Notes: generated by a model from the sequence alone, not told the origin. Counted from the first letter of the stretch, positions 6,850-15,516 are shown. The stretch: 36,353 bases of DNA from Treponema sp. UBA937 (GCA_002293455.1 DBDH01000105.1:1052-37404); one strand, 5' to 3'. Numbers and translations: made by a program.

Positions 6850-7829
6850 GATGATGCCTCTGGATAAGAAGAAAGCGGCAATTCCCGGCGCACTGATTCT
6901 TTTTCGGAGGATTCAAAGGCGGCGGCAAAGCGGTTCATATCATTCAATACCTGCAGAACGCTTTCCGTTCCGTAAACGCTGCCGCCAAAACGAAGATCAT
7001 CACAATGCCTGAATATTTCATACAATGTTTCCGTGTGTTCAAAGATATAGACTTCGCCGCCTTTCAGCCCGGCGGGATTCATCATCCTGGTCAGAGATAA
7101 AAATTCTTTCGGCACCATGCTAAGGCAGTTCGCGCGCGTAAAAAAACAAAGAAACATTCTGAAACTTCGGGAAGCCTTCGCGAGCGCGTCATTGCCGGAC
7201 ATGGCATTCTTCGCAACGGAATTGCGTATCTTATGAAGAGAACGGCGGAGTATACGAATCGCATGTTTTCTGTGCCGCCGATTCCTCAAAGTTTTCATAT
7301 AAGGGATTCCCCGGAAAACGCATAAAAGCACGATGAGCAAAAAGAGGATGATGCCGATGATGCTGCCGTAAATAAGCAGCATTGTTCCGGGAACGGGCAA
7401 AGCCGGAGCCGCGGCGGAAAGAACCCTATCGCCTTCCGCTTCTAAAATCGATGAGATGTAAACTGTGAGTCCTGTAAACTCATAAACGCCGATAATCAAA
7501 GGCGGAAGTTCCAAGAGCCCCGGAGCATAGGCCTGAAAATCAACAAACAAACGCGGCGTACCGCTTCTCTTTTCAATTTCCATCCGGGTAATGATAAGAT
7601 TACCGGCGGCAGGCAGAAGATGAGCTTCGGAAATTACGGCAGGTTCTATTTCGGCAAAGGCCGCTCCAAGGGGAAGCACCAGCCGTCCGCGGTCGCCTAC
7701 ATAAACCGTCTGGGGAATAAGGTACATGCCGTCCTGCCGGCTGCCGTTTGAAACAGAAACAGGATTTGTTTCCGCGGAAAGAAGCACGGCGAACAGAAAT
7801 GACACAGCGGCAGAAACATATCTTTTCAT
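6846..7829 (-). CDS. Unidentified membrane protein of the bat operon
   Basis: I do not recognise a named family. The 327-aa product has a signal-peptide-like N-terminus (residues 1-19), an extracytoplasmic beta-rich region of about 130 residues (VYVGDRGRLVLPLGAAF, PGLLELPPLIIGVYEF), one strong membrane helix near 148-172, and then a basic cytoplasmic domain rich in Arg/His with predicted helices. The gene sits between the DUF58 and batA genes with ATGA overlaps on both sides, the place where other lineages carry a DUF4381-like or BatD-like membrane protein. A role in the same membrane complex is inferred from position only. Confidence 0.7.
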   Translation of the reverse strand: MKRYVSAAVSFLFAVLLSAETNPVSVSNGSRQDGMYLIPQTVYVGDRGRLVLPLGAAFAEIEPAVISEAHLLPAAGNLIITRMEIEKRSGTPRLFVDFQAYAPGLLELPPLIIGVYEFTGLTVYISSILEAEGDRVLSAAAPALPVPGTMLLIYGSIIGIILFLLIVLLCVFRGIPYMKTLRNRRHRKHAIRILRRSLHKIRNSVAKNAMSGNDALAKASRSFRMFLCFFTRANCLSMVPKEFLSLTRMMNPAGLKGGEVYIFEHTETLYEIFRHCDDLRFGGSVYGTESVLQVLNDMNRFAAAFESSEKESVRRELPLSSYPEASS

Positions 7830-8698
7830 CGGCCCCTTCTTTTTCTGAAAAAATGGGAAAGAACCAAAAGAGCGTCGTCATTCGTGGAAAGTTCAAGAGC
7901 GGAGACTCCGGCGTGTTTGCAGATGGCGCTCCACAATTCGGCCCGCTCATCCTGCCAATCATTCCAGGCGGAACGGAAAGACGCAAAGCCGGTGGGCGCG
8001 TGGAGCGTAATTCCGGTTTCAGGATCCTCAAACCGGAGCAGCCCCGCGTTCATCATCTCTTTGTCCAAAGGATCACTTATCCGCAGAGCGATAATATCAT
8101 GCCTGCCGGATAAATCCTTGAGTTCCTGTTCCCAATTGATGCAGATAAAATCGGAAATAACGATGATAAGGCTCCGCCGTTTTAAGATTCTGGCGGTACG
8201 CGAAAGGGCTTCTCCCAGGCAGCTGCCGCCGCCTTTCGGCTTATAATCCAAGCCCTTCCCAATGACCGACATGATATGGCTTCGGCCTTTGGCGGGATAA
8301 AAGAATTGTCCATCCGCGTGATCAAAGAAGATGCTTCCAAAAGGCTGCCCGGCGCGTTCCGCGGAAAAAGCCGTTAAGGCAAGCGCAAAGAGGCCTTGTT
8401 CGTAACGCGTCAAAGCTCCGCTTCCTGTGTGCATGGAACGGGAACAATCAAGGACGGTGAAGACCACCATATCCCGTTCTTCCTGATACTGCTTTACATA
8501 AGGCGTTCCAAAGCGCGCGCTGACGTTCCAGTCTATCGAACGGATATCATCGCCTAATTCATAATGGCGGACTTCGGAAAACTCCATTCCCTGCCCTTTA
8601 AAGATTGATTTAAAATCCCCGGAGAGCATATCATCCGCGAGGGCCGCGGCTTTGAGGGGGAATGTTTTAATACGGGCTAAGAGTTCTCGCCGGTCCAC
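7826..8698 (-). CDS. DUF58 (VWA-like) protein
   Basis: The 290-aa protein has the DUF58 signature: GDDIRSIDWNVSARFGTPYV followed by a VWA-like core with DCSRSM (D-x-S-x-S). DUF58 proteins are almost always paired with MoxR ATPases and act as their partner or substrate adaptor. The start is a GTG at 8698, nine bases after the moxR stop, and the stop overlaps the next gene as ATGA. The protein has no membrane segment, so it is expected to be cytoplasmic. Confidence 0.88.
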   Translation of the reverse strand: MDRRELLARIKTFPLKAAALADDMLSGDFKSIFKGQGMEFSEVRHYELGDDIRSIDWNVSARFGTPYVKQYQEERDMVVFTVLDCSRSMHTGSGALTRYEQGLFALALTAFSAERAGQPFGSIFFDHADGQFFYPAKGRSHIMSVIGKGLDYKPKGGGSCLGEALSRTARILKRRSLIIVISDFICINWEQELKDLSGRHDIIALRISDPLDKEMMNAGLLRFEDPETGITLHAPTGFASFRSAWNDWQDERAELWSAICKHAGVSALELSTNDDALLVLSHFFRKRRGR

Positions 8699-8707
8699 GG
8701 GACACTC

Positions 8708-9697
8708 TTAAGGAACCGGAACAAAGGCGAGAATGCGGGAGATCACTCCGTCGGCATCAATGCCGTCGGCTTCCGCTTCATAGGACAGCACAATACGATG
8801 CCGCATCACGGGAAGGGCCGCCGCTTTCACATCTTCCGGCGTAACAAAGGACCGGCCTTCAAAGAGCGCCGTGATTTTCGCGCAGCGGTAAAGCGCAAGA
8901 CTCGCGCGCGGAGAAGCTCCGAAGGAAATATAGCGGTACATATCATCATGACTTTTGCGGCTTTCTTCATTGGGCCGGGTCGCCGTTACCACCTGTACAA
9001 TATACTTTTGAATCTGCTCGTCACAGCGGACCAATTCGGCCTCTTTCCGCAGAGTTTCTATCATCGAATAATCCAGGTGAAAATCCATCGATGTATCATA
9101 CCGACTCCTTCCTTCTCCCTGCCAGGGATCCAGATTGAGGATTGCCGCTTCTTCTTCGGGGCTTGGATACGTTATCAATAGCTTTAACAAGAAGCGGTCG
9201 AGTTCCGCTTCGGGGAGCGCGTAAGTCCCTTCATGATCGATGGGATTCTGGGTCGCGAGCACAAAAAAAGGATTCGGGAGCGGATATGATTCCTCCCCAA
9301 TAGTAACCTGATACTCTTCCATTGCTTCGAGCAGCGCGGACTGCACTTTAGCGGGGGCGCGGTTAATTTCATCCGCAAGCACCAGGTTCGCAAAGAGCGG
9401 TCCCTTCCGCACGGAAAAGACACTTTTTCCCTGATCCCAGATAAGCGTACCGGTAAGGTCCGCGGGCAGAAGATCCGGCGTAAACTGAATACGCTTAAAA
9501 CTAAGCCCCGAAAGTTCCGCAAGGCTTTTCACCGCCCTCGTTTTTGCCAGCCCGGGCACGCCCTCCAACAGCACATGCCCGCCCGCGACAAGGGCCGTCA
9601 AAAGCCCGTTGATCATATCCTTCTGCCCGATAATCCGCTTTGAGAGTTCCCGCCTGGAGGCATCCAATATGTCCCGAACATTTCTGTATTGATCCAT
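8708..9697 (-). CDS. MoxR-family AAA+ ATPase
   Basis: The 329-aa protein has a Walker A motif GVPGLAKT (46-53), a Walker B motif LVLADEIN (about 105-112), a sensor-1 ATQNP and the C-terminal lid helices of the MoxR branch. MoxR ATPases work as chaperones in metal insertion or complex assembly with VWA proteins; here the partners are the DUF58, BatA and BatB products downstream. The ATG at 9697 gives the usual length. An upstream in-frame start at 9850 would add 51 hydrophobic residues not typical of the family and would overlap the divergent aminotransferase gene. No clear Shine-Dalgarno sequence precedes 9697. This is the first gene of the operon running to 2182. Confidence 0.9.
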   Translation of the reverse strand: MDQYRNVRDILDASRRELSKRIIGQKDMINGLLTALVAGGHVLLEGVPGLAKTRAVKSLAELSGLSFKRIQFTPDLLPADLTGTLIWDQGKSVFSVRKGPLFANLVLADEINRAPAKVQSALLEAMEEYQVTIGEESYPLPNPFFVLATQNPIDHEGTYALPEAELDRFLLKLLITYPSPEEEAAILNLDPWQGEGRSRYDTSMDFHLDYSMIETLRKEAELVRCDEQIQKYIVQVVTATRPNEESRKSHDDMYRYISFGASPRASLALYRCAKITALFEGRSFVTPEDVKAAALPVMRHRIVLSYEAEADGIDADGVISRILAFVPVP

Positions 9698-9834
9698 AGG
9701 AAAAGTATAACCGGGAAACCGGGAATGATCAATTAACAGAGAACAAAGAGCAAATAACAATGATAAGAGCTGAACATCGATTTTTTTCCAGGGTGATTGA
9801 CTTTTTTCTTTCTGAAAGGAATAGTTTATGCACA

Positions 9835-11142
9835 ATGAATGTATTAGCAAAAGAACTTAACGCAATTCTGGAAGATACCGCCGCGGGCCGGATGCTTTCC
9901 GGTCTTGGGAAGAGGCTGTATTTTCCCAAGGGAATTATTGCCCAATCGGGGGAAGCAAAAAAACTGGCGTACACAGCCAACGGAACAATCGGTATGGCAT
10001 TACACAAGGGAACGCTGATGCTTCTTCCTTCTGTTTCGGAAAGTCTTCCCGGTTTTACCGCGCATGAAATCGCGGCTTATGCCCCCACAGCGGGAATCGA
10101 AGAAGTCCGCATGGCATGGAAAGAGGAACTTCTGAAAAAAAGCCCTTCGCTCAAAGCGGAAAACTGCTCCCTGCCCGTCGTCGTACCGGGCATCAGTTCC
10201 GGTATTTCCTACACAGCCGACCTTTTTCTCGATTCAGGCGACACGATTCTTGTGAGCGACCCTTGTTGGGACAATTACGGCCTGATCTTTGCCGACCGCA
10301 GAGACGCTGCCGTTTTGGAGATTCCTTTTTTCAACGGCTGCGAAAAAGGTCTTGATATGGATTCTATCAGGTCCGGAATTAAGGCAGCCGCGGAAAAAGG
10401 TCCGGTGCGGATCATACTGAATTTCCCTAATAATCCGTCAGGATATTCTCCTTCAAAAGAAGAAGCGGAACAGCTTGCCTCTCTTATCAAAGAGACGGCG
10501 GAAGCAGGTCAGGACGTCCTTGTCATCTGTGACGATGCGTATTTCGGCCTTTTTTATGAAGAAGGCATTTATACCGAATCCCTGTTTGCCCGCTTTTCAA
10601 ACCTTCACGAAAAGGTTCTGGCAATAAAGATTGACGGCCCCACAAAAGAAGATTATGTGTGGGGTCTCCGGATGGGCTTCATCACTTTTGGCGGCAAAGG
10701 CCTGAATGAAACTCATTATGACGCGCTTATCAAAAAGCTGATGGGGGACATCCGGTCATCGGTTTCCTGCGCGAACACTCCGGCCCAGCACCTTATGCTG
10801 AAAACTCTGAAAGATCCCAGAACCGCGAAGGAAAAGGAGCGGAACTTTTCTCTTTTAAAACAGCGTTATGAAGCGGTGAAGCGCTTTATTGCCGAAAACG
10901 ATCTTCCGCCGACATTGGAGCCTTTGCCTTTTAATTCAGGCTACTTTATGAGTTTCCATTGTATCGGTATAGAAGCGGAAACGCTCAGGCAGGAGCTGCT
11001 CAAGAATCACGGCATTGGGACCATCGCGATTGGGAAAAATTACTTGCGGGCCGCGTTTTCCAGCATCGATCTGGAACTTATCCCGCGTGTGTATAAAGCC
11101 ATTTACGATACGGCGGCAAAACTGGGAACAGCAAGCAAATAA
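9835..11142 (+). CDS. PLP-dependent aminotransferase, class I/II
   Basis: The 435-aa protein shows a fold-type I aminotransferase pattern: LNFPNNPSGYSPSKEEAEQL (substrate-loop region), VICDDAYFGLFYEEG (the Asp that contacts the pyridine nitrogen and the Tyr), KIDGPTKEDYVWGLRMGF (Schiff-base Lys in GPTKE, then the phosphate-binding Arg) and a C-terminal small domain. The substrate cannot be named from sequence. The ATG at 9835 is preceded by GAAAGGA about 14 bases upstream, which is rather far; an in-frame upstream start at 9760 would add an unlikely N-terminal tail. The gene diverges from moxR and is followed by a hairpin. Confidence 0.87.
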   Translation: MNVLAKELNAILEDTAAGRMLSGLGKRLYFPKGIIAQSGEAKKLAYTANGTIGMALHKGTLMLLPSVSESLPGFTAHEIAAYAPTAGIEEVRMAWKEELLKKSPSLKAENCSLPVVVPGISSGISYTADLFLDSGDTILVSDPCWDNYGLIFADRRDAAVLEIPFFNGCEKGLDMDSIRSGIKAAAEKGPVRIILNFPNNPSGYSPSKEEAEQLASLIKETAEAGQDVLVICDDAYFGLFYEEGIYTESLFARFSNLHEKVLAIKIDGPTKEDYVWGLRMGFITFGGKGLNETHYDALIKKLMGDIRSSVSCANTPAQHLMLKTLKDPRTAKEKERNFSLLKQRYEAVKRFIAENDLPPTLEPLPFNSGYFMSFHCIGIEAETLRQELLKNHGIGTIAIGKNYLRAAFSSIDLELIPRVYKAIYDTAAKLGTASK

Positions 11143-11151
11143 CAAGTAACG

Positions 11152-11187
11152 GTCAGCAAAGTGAAGCGTATCTCTTTCTTTGCTGAC
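11152..11187. terminator. Hairpin between convergent genes, possible terminator
   Basis: GTCAGCAAAG (11152-11161) and CTTTGCTGAC (11178-11187) form a perfect 10-bp stem with a 16-base loop, between the aminotransferase stop and the stop of the convergent 158-aa gene. No good T run follows on either strand, so its efficiency as a terminator is doubtful. Confidence 0.4.
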
Positions 11188-11211
11188 TACTCTTTCCGCT
11201 TTGTGAATTGT

Positions 11212-11688
11212 TCAGGAACCCACCAACTGGCGGCCGATATCCTGAAGCTCGATTATCTGCTTGTACAAAGGAACATGGCCCCGGGATTCTCTTTTATCCA
11301 GCTCGACAAGTTTCACGAACAGTTCGTTCAATAAATCGGCAAAGAGCTGCAAATTGGAAGCGAAGTTATTGACCGCCATATCCCGAAGGACTCTGTCGGC
11401 ACCGCTGCCGCCGCCTAAACGGTTTCTGAGAGTGGGAACAATTTCCCTGCGGGAGAGGGATACGAAGCGGGCCGCCGCCGCGATCTGGCGGTACAATTCA
11501 TCCAAATGAAAACCCTGATAGCGGTACTGCTCGATTTTTTCCGTCAATACCTCGATGAGATCCCAAGACTGCTTATCCAGGGGAAGCTGAAGCAAAGCAG
11601 GCCGGATAAAACGGTTTGAGATATTCGTCTTAAAATGTTCGCCAATGCGTTCAATCAATCGTATGATTTCTGGTTCTCGTACTTGCAT
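11212..11688 (-). CDS. Conserved-looking hypothetical protein, helical
   Basis: The 158-aa product is not recognised. It is predicted to be almost wholly alpha-helical and soluble, with no signal peptide and no cysteine. It contains an Arg-rich middle (SLSRREIVPTLRNRLGGGSG) and a leucine-rich C-terminal half. Codon use resembles the neighbours, which supports a real gene. It is convergent with the aminotransferase gene and divergent from the solute-binding lipoprotein gene, so it is probably monocistronic. Confidence 0.7.
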   Translation of the reverse strand: MQVREPEIIRLIERIGEHFKTNISNRFIRPALLQLPLDKQSWDLIEVLTEKIEQYRYQGFHLDELYRQIAAAARFVSLSRREIVPTLRNRLGGGSGADRVLRDMAVNNFASNLQLFADLLNELFVKLVELDKRESRGHVPLYKQIIELQDIGRQLVGS

Positions 11689-11753
11689 TGTTTATATCAT
11701 AACCCGGCGGCAAAGGATTGACAAGCATGGAAGACCAACAATAGGATTTGATT

Positions 11754-12998
11754 ATGCGCAAACTTATCGTTTTATCAATAGTTATTATTCTTGCTTTCAC
11801 ATCCTGCGGTTTTTTTCAGGAAGAAACCGCCATCCTTTGGACCGACCAGCCGGAACTCGCCATCTATGCGGAAGAATTTAATCTTATTCAAGACCGGTAC
11901 AAAATTGAAACAAAGTATATGGAACAGCCGGCGGGGCAGCTTATCACCGCGTCTGTTTATCCTGACATTGTCATAGGAAACTGGCTGAAAAGTTCTTCCA
12001 CGAGAACATTCTTTTTAAGCATGGACGATTTGTTTACCGATGAACGAATCCAGCAGAACGCGTTCTACCCTGCCCTGCTTAATCTGGGGAAAATCGATGA
12101 AGTGCAGTATCTTCTTCCTGTGTGTTTTAACATTCCGGTAATCGTTTTTTCCGAAGAACATCAAAATCTTGTTTCAAATCCTTTTACCATTACGCTGGAT
12201 GAAATTAAAACATTAGGGCAGACCTTTAATGTTCAAAAAAACGATGTCTACACCAATATGGGTTTTTCTCCTACGGCCAATGATGGATTTTCTTTTGTGG
12301 TTTCCGCGTTGTTCAATACCTCTTTTAGAGAAGGCCGCCCTCTCGCGTGGGATCCTATGGCGCTCGAACGATCTGTGGAATATCTTCAATCGTGGACACA
12401 GGAAGCCAATACAAGCGTTCGGCATGAAGATGATTTTGTGTTTAAATATTATTATGATCCCCCGGCGAAACTGATTCTTTCCGGCAGGATTCTCTTTGCT
12501 TATCTTACCAGTGATGACTTCTTTACTATGGGGGAAGAAACCCGCTCGCAGCTGGCCTTCCGCTATATATCCTACAACAACGCTATTCCGGTAGATGAAA
12601 GAATGGTTTACGCGGGAATCTGCAAAAAGGGAAAAGCCCGGGAAGCGGCAAAAGCCTTTATCGAATGGTTTTACCAGAGCGAGAATCAAAGAATGCTCTT
12701 GCTTGATACAAGACAAAACCGCCTGAGCGATAATCTTTTTGGTATAGGGAACGGTTTCTCCGCGCTGAGAACCGTCACGGAATCGGTATTTCCTCAGTTT
12801 TATTCGGATCTGTTAGGCCATATTCCCCCGGCAGATTATCTGAGTCCTCCCAATATTCTGCCCAGAAACTGGCTGGCCATAAAAGAACATGTCATTCTTC
12901 CCTATTTTCACGAAAGAATCCGCGCAGAACAGAGGAATGAAGTTAAAACCCTTGAAAACAGGATTTCCGATTGGTACATATTGAATCCTATCAGGTAG
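11754..12998 (+). CDS. Extracellular solute-binding lipoprotein (orphan)
   Basis: The 414-aa protein begins with a lipoprotein signal (FTSC, lipidated Cys18). Its body resembles the periplasmic sugar-binding proteins of ABC importers (family 1 type): ETAILWTDQPELAIYAEEFN at the start, a hinge region and a C-terminal EAAKAFIEWFYQSENQRMLL. That last pattern is typical where such proteins pass between lobes. No permease or ATPase gene is adjacent, so it must use a distant transporter or act as a sensor. The ATG at 11754 follows ATAGGAT by a few bases; a TTG at 11748 is less likely. Confidence 0.78.
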   Translation: MRKLIVLSIVIILAFTSCGFFQEETAILWTDQPELAIYAEEFNLIQDRYKIETKYMEQPAGQLITASVYPDIVIGNWLKSSSTRTFFLSMDDLFTDERIQQNAFYPALLNLGKIDEVQYLLPVCFNIPVIVFSEEHQNLVSNPFTITLDEIKTLGQTFNVQKNDVYTNMGFSPTANDGFSFVVSALFNTSFREGRPLAWDPMALERSVEYLQSWTQEANTSVRHEDDFVFKYYYDPPAKLILSGRILFAYLTSDDFFTMGEETRSQLAFRYISYNNAIPVDERMVYAGICKKGKAREAAKAFIEWFYQSENQRMLLLDTRQNRLSDNLFGIGNGFSALRTVTESVFPQFYSDLLGHIPPADYLSPPNILPRNWLAIKEHVILPYFHERIRAEQRNEVKTLENRISDWYILNPIR

Positions 12999-13030
12999 TA
13001 AAAGTCACATGACAAACAGGAGAAATTCGC

Positions 13031-13059
13031 TTGACATTTTTTGATTATTTCCGTATAGT
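13031..13059 (+). promoter_or_regulatory. Promoter of tRNA-Glu
   Basis: TTGACA at 13031-13036 and TATAGT at 13054-13059 are separated by exactly 17 bases. The expected start near 13066 lies ten bases before the mature tRNA. This is the strongest promoter match in the window. Confidence 0.8.
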
Positions 13060-13075
13060 ATTGATCATACGTTAT

Positions 13076-13147
13076 GTCTCCTTCGTCTAGGGGTTAGGAC
13101 ATCGGGTTTTCATCCCGACAACAGGGGTTCGAATCCCCTAGGAGATG
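13076..13147 (+). tRNA. tRNA-Glu (anticodon TTC)
   Basis: The 72-base sequence folds as a cloverleaf. The acceptor stem is GTCTCCT paired with AGGAGAT (first pair G-U), followed by a discriminator G. The D arm has GTCTAGGGGTTAGGAC, the anticodon stem is TCGGG/CCCGA around TTTTCAT, and the T arm is AGGGG-TTCGAAT-CCCCT. The anticodon TTC reads GAA/GAG. CCA is not encoded, so it must be added after transcription. It has its own promoter and terminator. Confidence 0.96.
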
Positions 13148-13154
13148 ATTTTGT

Positions 13155-13180
13155 AAAAAGGCCCTTTTGGGGTCTTTTTT
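13155..13180 (+). terminator. Rho-independent terminator of tRNA-Glu
   Basis: AAAAAGGCCC (13155-13164) pairs with the segment ending GGGTCTTTTT (one G-U pair) around a five-base loop, followed by a T run ending at 13180. The A-rich left arm would also give a T run on the minus strand, so it may serve the convergent glgB gene, which ends three bases away. Confidence 0.8.
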
Positions 13181-13182
13181 AT

Positions 13183-15159
13183 TTACCATACATTTTTTTC
13201 ACAAATCACAGCGGCTCTCGGTTCCAAGTAATATTCAAAAAAACGGGAACCTTCTTTTTCAACGCCGTCAAATTCCGCGTATACATCAACATTATGCCCT
13301 CCGAAAATATTCCAATTGCTGTGCAGGCATGTTTTAAAGCGATATTTTCCGGTTAAAGGAATTTGCAGCATATAACCTTGATGTTCATGAAAATTAAAGC
13401 AAAAAAGAAACGGACCTTTTTGATACACCAAGATTTTATCATCTTCATGATGAAAAAGTAATTCAGGCCGATACGAGAAAATATGATTTTGATCGATAAA
13501 GGCAATCATCGCTTTATCAAAATTCTCAAGATATTGATAACGCAGCGAAGGATTTGACGCCAGACTCCATTGTCTTCGGGCATAACGATAACTCCAATTG
13601 TTGCCTTCCCTGGGAAAATCGATCCAGTCCGGATGACCGAATTCGTTTCCCATAAAAGCAAGATAGCCTTCTCCGCCCAAAGCTGCAGTGATGAGACGAA
13701 TTAATCTATGATAAGACATTGCGCGGTCAATCCGGCTGTTGTGGGAAAAATCCATGTGATAGTACAAGTCGCTGCCTGCCAAACGGGACATCAACGTTTT
13801 ATCTCCTACCATCGCCTGATCGTGAGATTCCGCATAAGCAATCACTTTCTCGCCGGGACTTCTCTGCGTAAATTCATGCCAGAGCAAGCCTAGATCAACA
13901 TATTGATCATGATCGTTCCGTAGGGCTTTTATCCAGAAATCCGGGATTCCCATAGCAAGCCGAAAATCAAAACCAAGGCCGCCGTCTTCCTCCGGGAGAC
14001 AAAGCCCCGGGTATCCGCTCACATCTTCCGCGATAAGAATGACGTCAGATTTTATTTCACGGCAAAGAGAAACAGCCAGCCGTAAATAGGTTAGAGCGTC
14101 AATATTAGTGTTACATGTAAAGTAATCATCATAACCGCGGAACCCTTTGTTCAAGCCATGATCGTGGTATAGCATGGAAGTGACGCCGTCAAAGCGGAAT
14201 CCGTCAAGATGATATTCTTCCAGCCAGAATTTCAGGTTTGATAAAAGGAAATGCAGCACTTCGGTTTTTCCGTAATCAAAAAGCCGTGTTCCCCAAACCG
14301 GATGTCCGCCTGAAAAATATTGATTACCTGTTCCGTCAAAACATCCCAATCCTTCTAAAATATTTCCCGATGAGTGCGAATGCACCAAATCTAAAATAAC
14401 CGCGATGCCAAGCCGATGCGCTTCATTCACGAAAGACTTAAAATCCTCCGGCGTCCCAAAACGGGAAGACACCGCAAAAAAATTGCTTACTTGATATCCG
14501 AACGAAGCATAGTACGGATGTTCCATAACAGCCATAAGCTGAACAGCGTTATAACCCAAAGATTTTACCCGCGGAAGAATAGTATCCCGAAAATCATTGA
14601 AGCTGTTTACCTTTTCTTCCTCGCTCGACATTCCCACATGACATTCATAAATAAGAGGATGATTTTTATCATATTGGAAATCTTCATCAGTCCAGGAAAA
14701 TGGTTTTTCGGGTTCCCAAAATTGACCGTCAAAAGAATGATTTTGTTGATCCTGTATAACACGCTTCATGTAACTGGGAATCCGGTCAAAAACCTGTTTT
14801 CCCGATTTGATCTGCAGTTTGATTCGAGACTGATGAAAAATCTCCGCTTCCGGAATCGACACTTCCCAAATGCCGTTCTCAATGCGCCTTAAAGGATGGC
14901 TCGTTCTGTTCCAATTATTAAAATCCCCGATCAAATGAATCTCATCCGCTCCGGGAGCCCATTCCCTGAAAATCCAGCGGTCATATTCATGATGAAACCC
15001 GAAATAAAGATGACCATTGGCAAATGATTTAAGGTTTTGACCGCATAGGATTCTTTCCTTTGTCTTTCGGAAATGATTGATGGTTTCCGATATATAATTT
15101 TCATGTTTTTCCAAGGCGGGAATTAATGAAAATATCCGATGCTTAATGTTGTTTGTCAT
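13183..15159 (-). CDS. glgB: 1,4-alpha-glucan branching enzyme, eukaryotic-like (GH13_8 type)
   Basis: The 658-aa protein has an N-terminal carbohydrate-binding CBM48-like domain (about 48-140, FREWAPGADEIHLIGDFNNW) and a GH13 barrel. Visible catalytic residues are the nucleophile Asp324 in DGFRFDGVTSML, the acid Glu378 in LIAEDVSG and Asp447 in AYAESHDQAMVGD. DGVTSML and the overall length resemble starch/glycogen branching enzymes of eukaryotes more than the usual bacterial GlgB. The enzyme makes alpha-1,6 branches in glycogen. The start ATG has TAAGGAG eight bases upstream. A tandem array of operator-like palindromes begins about 15 bases upstream of its start, so the gene is probably under control of the TetR-family gene on the same strand further upstream. 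No other glg gene is in the window. Confidence 0.92.
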   Translation of the reverse strand: MTNNIKHRIFSLIPALEKHENYISETINHFRKTKERILCGQNLKSFANGHLYFGFHHEYDRWIFREWAPGADEIHLIGDFNNWNRTSHPLRRIENGIWEVSIPEAEIFHQSRIKLQIKSGKQVFDRIPSYMKRVIQDQQNHSFDGQFWEPEKPFSWTDEDFQYDKNHPLIYECHVGMSSEEEKVNSFNDFRDTILPRVKSLGYNAVQLMAVMEHPYYASFGYQVSNFFAVSSRFGTPEDFKSFVNEAHRLGIAVILDLVHSHSSGNILEGLGCFDGTGNQYFSGGHPVWGTRLFDYGKTEVLHFLLSNLKFWLEEYHLDGFRFDGVTSMLYHDHGLNKGFRGYDDYFTCNTNIDALTYLRLAVSLCREIKSDVILIAEDVSGYPGLCLPEEDGGLGFDFRLAMGIPDFWIKALRNDHDQYVDLGLLWHEFTQRSPGEKVIAYAESHDQAMVGDKTLMSRLAGSDLYYHMDFSHNSRIDRAMSYHRLIRLITAALGGEGYLAFMGNEFGHPDWIDFPREGNNWSYRYARRQWSLASNPSLRYQYLENFDKAMIAFIDQNHIFSYRPELLFHHEDDKILVYQKGPFLFCFNFHEHQGYMLQIPLTGKYRFKTCLHSNWNIFGGHNVDVYAEFDGVEKEGSRFFEYYLEPRAAVICEKNVW

Positions 15160-15174
15160 GCTTGCGCTCCTTAA

Positions 15175-15290
15175 ATATACCTACCGGTAGGTATATACTA
15201 CCGACCAGTCGGTATATAATATTTTTTTTCACAACTTGTTATACTACAAGTAGATAGATATTTCCTAAAATATACCGACCGGTCTATATA
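15175..15290. promoter_or_regulatory. TetR-type operator cluster A (three palindromes)
   Basis: Site 1 is a perfect 22-bp palindrome at 15175-15196 centred on TACC/GGTA. Site 2 is TACCGACCAGTCGGTA at 15199-15214, one mismatch from a perfect 16-bp palindrome. Site 3 spans 15271-15290 with core TACCGACCGGTC. Centres are at 15185.5, 15206.5 and 15280.5. The 21-bp gap between sites 1 and 2 is two helical turns, which suits two regulator dimers on the same face. TetR-family proteins commonly bind such ACCG-rich palindromes. Confidence 0.75.
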
Positions 15291-15516
15291 TTGATTCATT
15301 CTCACTGCCGAATACTGAAGATTAGACAGATGTCAGCGGGAATTTTTGTCTATTCACCCCTGATAAATAAGATTTTTTACAAATATACCGACCGGTAGGT
15401 ATATTCTACCGACCAGTCGGTATATAATAGATTATTATTAACTCATTATCCTGCAAGTAAATATTTTATTTTTACAATATACATACCGGTCGGTATACAA
15501 TACGCATTATGCTCAC
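15176..15516. repeat. Tandem duplication of the glgB operator module
   Basis: Unit A (about 15176-15305) and unit B (about 15384-15516) align at an offset of 207-211 bp, including the palindromes, the shared GTATATAATA after sites 2 and 5, an ACAAGTAGATA/GCAAGTAAATA segment and a final CTCAC. Palindromes are conserved better than the DNA between them, which suggests selection on the binding sites after an old duplication. Confidence 0.7.
15384..15497. promoter_or_regulatory. TetR-type operator cluster B (three palindromes)
   Basis: Site 4 spans 15384-15403 with core TACCGACCGGTAGGTA. Site 5 is TACCGACCAGTCGGTA at 15407-15422, identical to site 2. Site 6 spans 15478-15497 with core TACATACCGGTCGGTA. 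Centres are at 15393.5, 15414.5 and 15487.5, reproducing the 21- and 73/74-bp spacing of cluster A. Confidence 0.75.

Noticed and set aside
9797..9825. TTGACT-17-AATAGT as an aminotransferase promoter giving leaderless mRNA
   Set aside because: The -10 is weak, and the GAAAGGA ribosome binding site would lie upstream of or at the start site, so the parts do not fit together well.
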